NCBI GenBank assembly: GCA_009667805.1
Contig: CM019068.1
Span: 7,869,733 to 7,933,732, forward strand
From: Leptobrachium leishanense
Lineage: Eukaryota > Chordata > Amphibia > Anura > Megophryidae
DNA length: 64,000 nt
Direction: 5' to 3'
Shown: piece by piece, positions 25,101-37,100 of the stretch
Layout of the letters: the number at the start of each line of letters is the position of its first letter
Position numbering within the stretch: position 1 is the first letter of the stretch
Notes under the pieces: model-generated
Told to the model about the DNA's origin: nothing
Seen by the model: only the letters and a program-made list of their open reading frames with translations
The model's database searches: none
Made by a program: the position numbers and the translations under genes

Positions 25101-28100
25101 AGGTTGACCCCGTGCAACCGCTGTGGCATCCATTTGTTCCCTTCGTCGGCTGCAGGGAAGAGCAGCCAGGTTTGGCCCTACTTGCTTCTTCGGTTGCCGG
25201 GCCCGTACCTGGCCATCCAGCGGAAGAGCTGGCAACGGGGCAGAGCGCCGCGGGCCTCTGCCCATTTTGGCAACCCTTGGGCTCGGGGGCCCCACGCAGC
25301 CACGGTGCTTTCCCACCGTTGACCTGGGCACCCGGGGCGTGTGCATTTAGCACCCGGGTTCCCCGGGTGAGCAGTAACCCTGGAGGGGACACAGGAGGCA
25401 CGCCGGCCCAGATGTATGTCCTCTCGCCCAGCCGGGGAAACTCTAAGGACATGGGGTCCCGACCAAGCTGGCACGGCCGCAAGGCCAAATGGAGAGGCCT
25501 GGTGACTCGGCCTCCCCAGACGGACTATGGGCCTGGGAGCACCGACTTCCCCGGTATGACCCGGTGGGGTCAGACCAGGTGCGTCGAACTGGGGGAGGGG
25601 GAGGAGTGTCACGGGATGGCCCAGCACCCTCAGCCAGGGGCGGTGCACAGTGACAGTGGTGGCTATGGACACTTGGGTGTGGTGGCACGCACCTAGTTTT
25701 ACAAGTACTTTTATTTAGATGTGATTATTGTGTGGTGTAATAAGGTGTTCCCCGTTGGTTTATTGCGTAATGTATTTTCCCTTTGCCTGCCACGCCCGCC
25801 GCCATTTTCTGATCACCTCGTGGTCCAGATCAGAATACTCGGATTGTAAAATGGCCGAATCGGCAACTCCCCGATTCGTAACGGCCAATACGAATCGGGG
25901 CCAGGGTGCCTCCTGCCAGCGAGGGCCAATGGGACTTGTGTGGGCGGGCAGGGATCCCCATTGTATTCATAAGTGTGTAAAGTGATAAATGCGTGTGTTG
26001 TGGAAATAAAGGCAGATTTTGCAGTGCATCCAGCTTTGACTGATGTGTCTTTATCTCCGCCGTACTTTCGCATCTGAGCGTCCCCGCGATCTCAGGGTAC
26101 GGTGACTACCACGATACGATCCGAATCGAGCGCTCTGCCCCTGCAGCGTGTATCAGGGCAGAGGCGCTGCGTATGAAGATTCGGTTCCCAGCTTGCTTGG
26201 CAGAGATCCGAACCGAAGGGCGCGGCCGTGTACCGGCTCCGGTATTGCGAGGGATTGCGGTAAGATCCGAATCCCTCGCCCATCCCGGCAGATCCGAAGA
26301 TTCCTTCAGTCCCGATCCGATCCGAAAAGGCATCCGCTTGAGATCCGACTATTTACCCGCACCGAGATCGGAAACGTTTCCCGCGAGATCCGAAACGTTT
26401 CCCACATCCGATACGAATATTCCTCTGCGGCAGACCCGATCTCCACGGACGTCCCACACCCGCAAGGTCAGTGAACCAGTTGCTCGGGACGCTGAGTGCT
26501 GTATGGCTCAGTGGTCGGGCTGGTTCTAGGCAGGGGTCCCCTCCACCGCCCGCTAACCCCTCCCCGGGGTCACGCCAGGCCGCACGAGACGCCGAGTGCG
26601 CGTCACTCGGTAGTCGGGCCAGCGGTAAGCGACGGGGTCACGCAGATAGAGCACACCCGCAGGCGGAACAACATCTCCATTCCGTCATACGCGCCAAAGC
26701 TGTCAAGGAGGTGAAACAGGGAAGGGAGCGATATCTCCGGGGTAGTCAAAAAAAGCAGTATGTCGTCTGCGAAAAGTGCCAGCTTTTGCTCCCCATGCGG
26801 GGTCGGCAAACCTTTGATCGCCTGGGAAATCTTAATCTGCAGCGCTAAGGGTTCTAGGGCCAGAATAAATATTAGTGGGGATAACGGACAGCCCTGTCGG
26901 GTGCCATTGGTTATGTGAAAAGAGGAGGATAGAAACCCCGATGCCAAAACTTTCGCCGACGGAGCAGAGTAAAGGGCCATAATGCTGTGTACAAATTGTG
27001 CTGGTAGACCAAACTTTAGTAGCACCAACCGCATATACCCCCAGTGTAGGCGATCGAACGCCTTTTCGGCGTCCAATGCCAGCAGGAGTCCGGAGGTATT
27101 AGTCCTATGGGCCAAATCAATTATATCATAAAATCGTCGAGTATTGTCACATGTTTGGCGGCCCGGGACAAAGCCGGTCTGTTCAGTCGCGATCAATGAT
27201 GGGAGTAGGGGGCCCAGCCTAGTAGCTAGTAATTTAGCATACAGTTTGGCGTCTACGTTCAACAGGGATATAGGGCGGAAGTTGGCACAGTGCGTCGGGG
27301 CTTTACCAGGTTTAGGCAGGGTCACTACTGTTGCTTGCAACATCTCCGGAGGGATGATGCCAGTGTTCTTAATGTCATTAAAAAACAGGGTAAGAGTCGG
27401 AACTAGTGAGGATGCAAATACCTGATAATACAGATTCGTAAAACCGTCGGGACCTGGGGCTTTATTTTTTGGAAGTGCCTTAATAGCCTTAAGTATCTCC
27501 TCCTCTGTAAACGCAGCAAGCAAATCTGTAGCCTGAGAGGGAGAGAGGGAGGGGAGGTTCGCCGCCTGGAGAAAGAGATCTATGTCGTCCTGGGTAGGGG
27601 ACGGTACGGTGTGGTCCAATCCTAGGTTGTACAGGGAGGCATAATAACGTGCAAATTCATCAGTAATGAGGGCTGGGTTATAAATTTTTACATTATTAGC
27701 ATCCAATAGGTACGGTATGTTGGTTTGCATTCTTTTCCCTTTCAATTTAGACACCAGCAATTTCCCCAGTTTATTCCCCTGGGTATAATGATCATAGTTA
27801 AGCCGTCTAATTGAGCGTGCAGTGACTTGGAGCATCAGGTGTTCCAACTCGCGGCGCTGCGCAGTCAATTGAGCGGTAATATGAGGGGTAGGCGAGGATT
27901 TATTCTGGGTTTCTAGGTCAGTGATGCGTCGTGTAAGAGCAGTCATCTGAGCATTAAGACGTCGTTTACGCTGCGCTCCTTTCTGTATAAAATGTCCTCG
28001 CATAACAGCTTTGTGGGCCAACCAAACCGACGCTGTTGCAACGTCCCCAGTTACGTTCGTCATGAAATACTCCTGGAGGAGTTGTAGCGTTGTTGTCACG

Positions 28101-31100
28101 TCATCCCTATCTACAAGGAGTGAGTCATTGAGTCTCCAATTCCCCATACCCCTCGGTGGAAAAGCAGCCTCAAAAGTAAGCGTAAGCGGAGCATGGTCAG
28201 ACCACGTAATGATGCCAATGGTCGCCTCCAGAAGACGAGACAAGGCTGAGCTATGTATCAAACACAAGTCAATTCTACTATATGAGGAGTGGACATGTGA
28301 AAAATATGTGTAATCACGTGTATTGGGGTGACATATCCTCCAAGTATCATATAGGTCAAACGAATGCATGAATTCCCGTAGTTGTTTACTAGAGGGCGGG
28401 GGCGTGGAATGGGGGCGAGGTTGGCTCGTCTGAGTGTCAACCGGGGTCAGGAGTGCAATTAAAGTCCCCACATAGGAACATCGTACCACTAGACATTTTT
28501 TCACTCTACCAAAAGCTTTCCGCAGATAAGAAACCGGATTATCATTAGGGAGATATAGGTTAGCAATAGTGATTGGTAATTCGTTCAGCGTGCCCACAAG
28601 AATCACGAGGCGGCCACTGGATCTACATACTGAGCCGAACACAAAAAGTCCAATCTCTATGAAACAGGATCGAGACACTTTGGACTTCGTCTGAGCAGTG
28701 AGTGGTATTATCAGTGTACATACGCGATTTCAAAAACGGCGGACGCCTCTCAAAAATGAGTCTCTTGCAAAACATACAATAGCCGGTTGAGATTTATGCA
28801 GGTCACGAAATAAAGCATGGCGTTTGTACGGAGTGTTCAAGCCCCTAACATTTAAGGAATAAATCTGGAATTGAGGTTTACTCATTTGTGGTTACGCCCA
28901 GCCCTCTAGATCTCACAGCGGACATTGAAGACAACCTCCTCGGGAAAATGAAGGGACATTCCTGCACATAATAGCACCTGGAACCGTATATCATAGTGCT
29001 TACCAAACAAACATACAGTACATACATTACATACATAGGTCGAAACAAAAGGAAAAAGAAAAAAGAAAAAGAAAGGAAAATAAAAAATCCGACCAAACTT
29101 CAGAAAAAAAAAACTGCACTCCATGAGCGCAGCTGAGTGGAGTCAATCAACACAGCAGATTGGTATAAGTAGGGAAAAAAACCTGTCAAGAAAAACTCCA
29201 GTAGGGGAAACAACAGTCCCAACTCTACCTGAGAAGGTGACCGCGCCAATTTACAGGCCATTGGAAGGCCTCGCGGCTTGCCGAATAAAAGACCAGAACA
29301 GGCCCCCAGGAGAGCCCAGTTGAGGTAGATCAAAAAGGGGTCAGTCCGGCATCCGTGAAGGAGTTCTGACGCCCAAGAAGACGGGAAGCAACATGGCGAA
29401 ATAATAGAAGCACGCCCAGAAGCTGGATAGCGCAGGGCCAGAGCCTCATTTCAGTCGGACCCGATGCCACTCCGGAGAAACTTTCAGCGGCGAAGATGAT
29501 TCCTCCCTGGGCGGGGTAAACTCAGACACGACTTTCCATTCCGTTAACAAACGCATGCCAGTGAGGGGGTCAGGGATAACGTGCAAGACTCCCTCCCGCC
29601 ATAACAAGATCTTTGTGGGAAATCCCCAGCGATACGCCATGCTGTGATCACGTAGAATTTTCGTGAAAGATGAAAATTCCCTTCTTTTAGACATGGTAGC
29701 TGTTGACAGGTCTGTGTAAAAGGAAACTTCGGCATACGGAGATGGCAGAGGCATAGATTTCCGTGATGCTCTCATTAACGCTTCTTTAACATGGAAAAAG
29801 TGCACCCGGACTAGAACATCTCTAGAGGCTGAGGGCGGCAGGTTCTTGGCGCGTGGCAGTCTGTGTGCCCAATCCATCAGGAAATCCTGTGACGAGTACG
29901 TTGGTACCAGGATCTGGAAAAGTTCCATTATATAGGGCTGAAGATCAGCAGGGGTTACTGCCTCTGGAATGCCCCGGATCCGTACATTGTTACACCGCGA
30001 GCGATCCTCCAAATCGGCCAATTTCGTTGCCATGGTGTCATGTGCTGTCTGCAAAGCTATATGACGGTCCACTAAATCATTATGGGCCAAACATAGGTCG
30101 TCTGTCTTAGCCTCCAAAGAGTCTGTCCTCTCACCCAGATCTTGTACATCACACCTCAGCTCCTGCAGCGCCTCTTTAAGATCCGTTTGTATAGTAGATC
30201 TAAGTTCTTGCAGCATGGCATGTATTCTGCTTTCTGAAGGTGGTGAGGTGTCAGACATGCAGGGTGGGCCTGCCACGGCCGCTTCCATGGTGAAAGAGGA
30301 AACAGAGGAGGGAGATCCGCCATCTTGGGCCTCACGAACCCGGTCTCTTTTCGCCGATTTTGCCGGTTCCAACGCTCATTAAGCCTTAGGGGGCACCATC
30401 TGGAGGCCAGGAGATGTCACGCAGCTGTGGGTGAAGTTTCAGCCCCGAGGTTGCTGTAATTTAGCCGCAGGTATTAAAAGTTTAGCGCCGGTCACAGGAG
30501 CTCTCCTCACATGCGACCGCGCACTGCAACGTCCGGCCACGCCCCCCCCGTGTGTCTTCATTTATACATGTAGATATCCCTCTCTGTGTGTCTCCATTTA
30601 TACATGTAGATATCCCTCTCTGTGTGTCTCCATTTATACATGTAGATATCCCTCTCTGTGTGTCTCCATTTATACATGTAGATATCCCTCTCTGTGTCTC
30701 CATTTATACATGTAGATATCCCTCTCTGTGTGTCTCCATTTATACATGCAGATATCCCTCTCTGTGTGTCTCCATTTATACATGTAGATATCCCTCTCTG
30801 TGTGTCTCCATTTATACATGTAGATATCCCTCTCTGTGTGTGTCTCCATTTATTAACATGTAGATATCCCTCTCTGTGTGTCTCCATATATACATGTAGA
30901 TATCCCTCTCTGTGTGTCTCCATTTATACATGTAGAATTCCTCTCTGTGTGTCTCCATATACATGTAGATATCTCTCTCTGGGTGTCTCTCTCTGTGTGT
31001 CTTCATTTATACATGTAGATATCCCTCTCTGTGTGTCTTCATTATACATGTAGATATCCCTCTCTGTGTGTCTCCATTTATACATGTAGATACCCTCTCT

Positions 31101-34100
31101 GTGTGTCTCCATTTATACATGTAGATATCCCTCTCTGGGTGTCTCCATTTATACATGTAGATATCCCTCTCTGTGTGTCTCCATTTATACATGTAGATAT
31201 CCCTCTCTGTGTGTCTCCTTTTATACATGCAGATATCCCTCTCTGTGTGTCTCCATTTATACATGTAGATATCCCTCTCTGGGTGTCTCCATTTATACAT
31301 GTAGATATCCCTCTCTGTGTGTCTCCATTTATACATGTAGATATCCCTCTCTGTGTGTCTCCATTTATACATGTAGATATCCCTCTCTGTGTGTCTCCAT
31401 TTATACATGTAGATATCCCTCTCTGTGTGTCTCCATTTATACATGTAGATATCCCTCTCTGTGTGTCTCCATATATACATGTAGATATCCCTCTCTGTGT
31501 GTCTCCATTTATACATGTAGATATCCCTGTGTGTCTCCATTATACATGTAGATATCTCTCTCTGGGTGTCTCTCTCTGTGTGTCTTCATTTATACATGTA
31601 GATATCCCTCTCTGTGTGTCTTCATTTATATACATGTAGATATCCCTCTCTGTGTGTCTCCATTTATACATGTAGATATCCCTCTCTGTGTGTCTCCATT
31701 TATACATGTAGATATCCCTCTCTGTGTGTCTCCATTTATACATGTAGATATCTCTCTCTGGGTGTCTCTCTCTGTGTGTCTTCATTTATACATGTAGATA
31801 TCCCTCTCTGTGTGTCTTCATTTATACATGTAGATATCCCTCTCTGTGTGTCTCCATTTATACATGTAGATACCCTCTCTGTGTGTCTCCATTTATACAT
31901 GTAGATATCCCTCTCTGGGTGTCTCCATTTATACATGTAGATATCCCTCTCTGTGTGTCTCCATTTATACATGTAGATATCCCTCTCTGTGTGTCTTCAT
32001 TTATACATGTAGATATCCCTCTCTGTGTGTCTTCATTTATACATGTAGATATCCCTCTCTGTGTGTCTCCTTTTATACATGCAGATATCCCTCTCTGTGT
32101 GTCTCCATTTATACATGTAGATATCCCTCTCTGGGTGTCTCCATTTATACATGTAGATATCCCTCTCTGTGTGTCTCCATTTATACATGTAGATATCCCT
32201 CTCTGTGTGTCTCCATTTATACATGTAGATATCCCTCTCTGTGTGTCTCCATTATACATGTAGATATCCCTCTCTGTGTGTCTCCATTTATACATGTAGA
32301 TATCCCTCTCTGTGTGTCTCCATATATACATGTAGATATCCCTCTCTGTGTGTCTCCATTTATACATGTAGATATCCCTGTGTGTCTCCATTTATACATG
32401 TAGATATCTCTCTCTGGGTGTCTCTCTCTGTGTGTCTTCATTTATACATGTAGATATCCCTCTCTGTGTGTCTTCATTTATACATGTAGATATCCCTCTC
32501 TGTGTGTCTCCATTTATACATGTAGATACCCTCTCTGTGTGTCTCCATTTATACATGTAGATACCCTCTCTGGGTGTCTCCATTTATACATGTAGATATC
32601 CCTCTCTGTGTGTCTCCATTTATACATGTAGATATCCCTCTCTGTGTGTCTCCATTTATACATGTAGATATCCCTCTCTGTGTGTCTCCATTTATACATG
32701 TAGATATCCCTCTCTGTGTGTCTCCATTTATACATGTAGATATCCCTCTCTGTGTGTCTCCATTTATACATGTAGATATCCCTCTCTGTGTGTCTCCATT
32801 TATACATGTAGATATCCCTCTCTGTGTGTCTCCATTTATACATGTAGATATCCCTCTCTGTGTGTCTCCATTTATACATGTAGATATCCCTCTCTGTGTG
32901 TCTCCATATATACATGTAGATATCCCTCTCTGTGTGTCTCCATTTATACATGTAGATATCCCTGTGTGTCTCCATTTATACATGTAGATATCTCTCTCTG
33001 TGTGTCTCTCTCTGTGTGTCTTCATTTATACATGTAGATATCCCTCTCTGTGGGTCTCCATTTATATATGTAGACATCCCTCTCTGTGTGTCTCCATTTA
33101 TACATGTAGATATCCCTCTCTGTGTGTCTCCATTTATACATGTAGATATCCATGTGTGTCTCCATTTATACATGTAGATATCTCTCTCTGTGTGTCTCTC
33201 TCTGTGTGTCTCCATTTATACATGTAGATATCCCTGTGTGTCTCCATTTATACATGTAGATATCCCTCTGTGTGTCTCCATTTATACATGTAGATATCCC
33301 TGTGTCTCCATTTATACATGTAGATATCTCTCTCTGTGTGTCTCCATTTATACATGTGTGTCTCCATTTATACATGTAGATATCCCTCTCTGTGTGTCTC
33401 CATTTATACATGTAGATATCTCTCTCTGTGTGTCTCTCTCTGTGTGTCTCCATTTATACATGTAGATATCCCTCTCTGTGTCTCCATTTATACATGTAGA
33501 TATCCCTCTCTGTGTGTCTCCATTTATACATGCAGATATCCCTCTCTGTGTGTCTCCATTTATACATGTAGATATCCCTCTCTGTGTGTCTCCATTTATA
33601 CATGTAGATATCTCTCTCTGTGTGTCTCTCTCTGTGTGTCTCCATTTATACATGTAGATATCCCTCTCTGTGTGTCTCCATTTATACATGTAGATATCCC
33701 TCTCTGGGTGTCTCCATTTATACATGTAGATATCCCTCTCTGTGTGTCTCCATTTATACATGTAGATATCCCTCTCTGTGTGTCTCCATTTATATATGTA
33801 GACATCCCTCTCTGTGGGTCTCCATTTATACATGTAGATATCCCTGTGTGTCTCCATTTATACATGTAGATATCCCTCTCTGTGTGTCTCCATTTATACA
33901 TGTAGATATCCCTCTCTGTGTGTCTCCATTTATACATGTAGATATCCCTCTCTGTGTGTCTCCATTTATACATGTAGATATCCCTCTCTGTGTGTCTCCA
34001 TTTATACATGCAGATATCCCTCTCTGTGTGTCTCCATTTATACATGTAGATATCCCTCTCTGTGTGTCTCCATTTATACATGTAGATATCCCTGTGTGTC

Positions 34101-37100
34101 TCCATTTATACATGTAGATATCTCTCTCTGTGTGTCTCCTTTTATACATGTAGATATCCCTCTCTGTGGGTCTCCATTTATACATGTAGATATCTCTCTC
34201 TGTGTGTCTCCTTTTATACATGTAGATATCCCTCTCTGTGTGTCTCCATTTATATATGTAGACATCCCTCTCTGTGGGTCTCCATTTATACATGTAGATA
34301 TCCCTCTCTGTGGGTCTCCATTTATACATGTAGATATCCCTGTGTGTCTCCATTTATACAGGTAGATATCCCTCTCTGTGTGTCTCCATTTATACATGTA
34401 GATATCCCTGTGTGTCTCCATTTATATATGTAGATATCTCTCTCTGTGTGTCTCTCTCTGTGTGTCTGCATTTATACATGTAGATATCTCTCTCTGTGTG
34501 TCTCTCTGTGTGTCTTCATTTATACATGTAGATATCCCGCTCTGTGTGTATATATATATATATCTATTTGCTACCCTCTCTTACCTTCCTTTCGGCCCCG
34601 CTGACCCTCCTGCACACACTTTCTCAAGACACCATCCCATTGTGTCCCTCACAGCTTTGAGCAATCTTCCTCTATGTCCTCCCATTAGGTATCTTTGTGA
34701 CCCTCTCACTCCATGAATCACCCCTACAAAGCAATTCTGAAAACTCCTCCACGATAACCCCTCTGCACCACAGTATTCAGCAAGCCTCTCTCATGGCCAG
34801 TAAGCCCTCAAGAAGGCAACCCTGCAGCCAGTACCATTCCTCTCGCACCGTTTGCAAGAATCTCCCCAGAGCAGCGATCCTGTGCTTCCAGAGCGGCGAT
34901 CCCGTGCTTCCAGAGCAGCGATCCCGTGCTTCCAGAGCGGCGATCCCGTGCTTCCAGAGCGGCGATCCCGTGCTTCCAGAGCGGCGATCCCGTGCTTCCA
35001 GAGCGGCGATCCCGTGCTTCCAGAGCGGCGATCCCGTGCTTCCAGAGCGGCGATCCCGTGCTTCCAGAGCGGCGATCCCGTGCTTCCAGAGCGGCGATCC
35101 CGTGCTTCCAGAGCGGCGATCCCGTGCTTCCAGAGCGGCGATCCCGTGCTTCCAGAGCGGCGATCCCGTGCTTCCAGAGCTGCGATCCCGTGCTTCCAGA
35201 GCGGCGATCCCGTGCTTCCAGAGCGGCGATCCCGTGCTTCCAGAGCGGCGATCCCGTGCTTCCAGAGCGGCGATCCCGTGCTTCCAGAGCGGCGATCCGT
35301 GCTTCCAGAGCGGCGATCCCGTGCTTCCAGAGCAGCGATCCCGTGCTTCCAGAGCAGCGATCCCGTGCTTCCAGAGCAGCGATCCCGTGCTTCCAGAGCA
35401 GCGATCCCGTGCTTCCAGAGCAGCGATCCCGTGCTTCCAGAGCAGCGATCCCGTGCTTCCAGAGCAGCGATCCCGTGCTTCCAGAGCAGCGATCCCGTGC
35501 TTCCAGAGCTGCGATCCCGTGCTTCCAGAGCGGCGATCCCGTGCTTCCAGAGCAGCGATCCCGTGCTTCTAGAGCAGCGATCCCGTGCTTCCAGAGCAGC
35601 GATCCCGTGCTTCCAGAGCTGCGATCCCGTGCTTCCAGAGCAGCGATCCCGTGCTTCCAGAGCTGCGATCCCGTGCTTCCAGAGCAGCGATCCCGTGCTT
35701 CCAGAGCTGCGATCCCGTGCTTCCAGAGCTGCGATCCCGTGCTTCCAGAGCAGCGATCCCGTGCTTCTAGAGCAGCAATCCTGTGCCTGCAGCACTTCAT
35801 GCAGGAATCCCACACTGCTATGACCTTCCTGCAAACAGACACCTTTCTACACCTTCCTCCCAGGTAATACACCCTTTCCTTTCCCATTCTTACCTCTTTC
35901 TCGGTCTCCCAATCCCTCTCCTTACTCTTCAGTTCTTCCAGAGCTCCTGCCCAGTCCGTGGTCAGCTTCTGCAGATCTTCCCCAAGGAGTCTGTTGGTTT
36001 CCTGGGTCTGACCCAGATCCTCCCTGAGCAGAGCGTTGAGCGCGGCCAAACTCTCACACCTGCAAATACAGATTTAACAGACAATAATAACGTCTTGCAA
36101 AGCCGGGGGGTCTGGACAGCAGGATCTAGCCCTGCTTACCTGCGCTGCTCTTCTTCCAGCCTCTGCAACGCTCGCTCCAGCTCCATCCCTTCCCGGCTCT
36201 AGATTTGGAGAAAAAGGAAACAAAAACCCAAAAGGCATCTTTATAGAGGTTTAACATATAGAAAAGCATGATCTGAGACTGCACACAGCGTGTCGTTTGC
36301 TGCTCCCCCTTCCTATATAACAGAGGTAACTCAACTTACCCTGTGCCCCCCCTTCCCACCCAGTGAACTACTAAGACGTAAAACAAACACCAGCACAAGA
36401 TTATAATGATAATAATACAGCGCTACGGAGTCTGCTGGCACCATATAAACACATTATAATAATAATGCAGCACTACGGAGTCTGCTGGCGCCATATAAAC
36501 ACATTATAATAATAATAATACAGTGCTACGGAGTCTGCTGGCACCATATAAAACACATTATAATAATAATACAGTGCTACGGAGTCTGCTGGCACCATAT
36601 AAACACATTATAATAATAATACAGTGCTACGGAGTCTGTTGGCACCATATAAACACATTATAATAATAATGCAGCACTACGGAGTCTGCTGGCACCATAT
36701 AAACACATTATAATAATAATAATACAGTGCTACGGAGTCTGCTGGCACCATATAAACACATTATAATAATAATACAGCGCTACGGAGTCTGCTGGCACCA
36801 TATAAACACATTATAATAATAATACAGTGCTACGGAGTCTGCTGGCACCATATAAACACATTATAATAATAATAATACAGTGCTACGGAGTCTGCTGGCA
36901 CCATATAAACACATTATAATAATAATGCAGCACTACGGAGTCTGCTGGCACCATATAAACACATTATAATAATAATGCAGCGCTACGGAGTCTGCTGGCA
37001 CCATATAAACACATTATAATAATAATGCAGCACTACGGAGTCTGCTGGCGCCATATAAACACATTATAATAATACAGTACTATGGAGTCCGTTGGCGCCA

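Larger units (their letters stand above)
22497..26689 (+). mobile_element. Non-autonomous LTR retrotransposon with one unknown ORF
   Basis: 4,193 bp. Two LTRs of 1,084 and 1,083 bp differ by only a handful of bases and single-base indels. It is flanked by the 5-bp duplication CGCGC (22,492-22,496 and 26,690-26,694). A primer-binding site follows the left LTR and a 16-bp polypurine tract precedes the right one. The internal region is only about 2.0 kb and shows no protease, reverse transcriptase, RNase H or integrase motif, so it must be mobilised by another element (LARD/TRIM-like). It sits inside LINE ORF2 and is therefore younger. The near-identical LTRs point to recent insertion. Confidence 0.93.
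20647..30549 (-). mobile_element. L1-clade LINE, nearly full length, split by an LTR element
   Basis: Minus orientation: the 3' end with its A tail (T run at 20,649-20,659) is at the left, the 5' end at about 30,549. About 5.7 kb without the nested LTR element. ORF1 is intact at 29,446-30,372. ORF2 has an endonuclease, a reverse transcriptase with FADD, and a Cys-containing C-terminal part, but is broken by frameshifts near 28.5 and 28.75 kb and by the nested insertion. It is flanked by 12-bp duplications inside the minisatellite. Confidence 0.92.

Noticed and set aside
24106..25488. Minus-strand frames up to 245 codons inside the LTR element
   Set aside because: GC-rich antisense shadows of the plus-strand ORF; no start or domain support.
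22497..26689. Idea that the two 1.08-kb direct repeats are an assembly duplication
   Set aside because: Target duplication, primer site, purine tract and small sequence differences between the copies fit a real LTR element.
19780..34421. Many frames with repeated [16 protein letters not shown] peptides or their antisense
   Set aside because: The 36-bp minisatellite unit is a multiple of 3 and has no stop in several frames; it is not coding.
30550..34545. Regular repeats resembling a CRISPR array
   Set aside because: Units are head-to-tail with no unique spacers, and the genome is a vertebrate's.
34791..36049. Open frames of 290-413 codons on both strands
   Set aside because: They are read through a 22-bp tandem repeat, which leaves all frames open. 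Only 35,894-36,059 belongs to a real exon.
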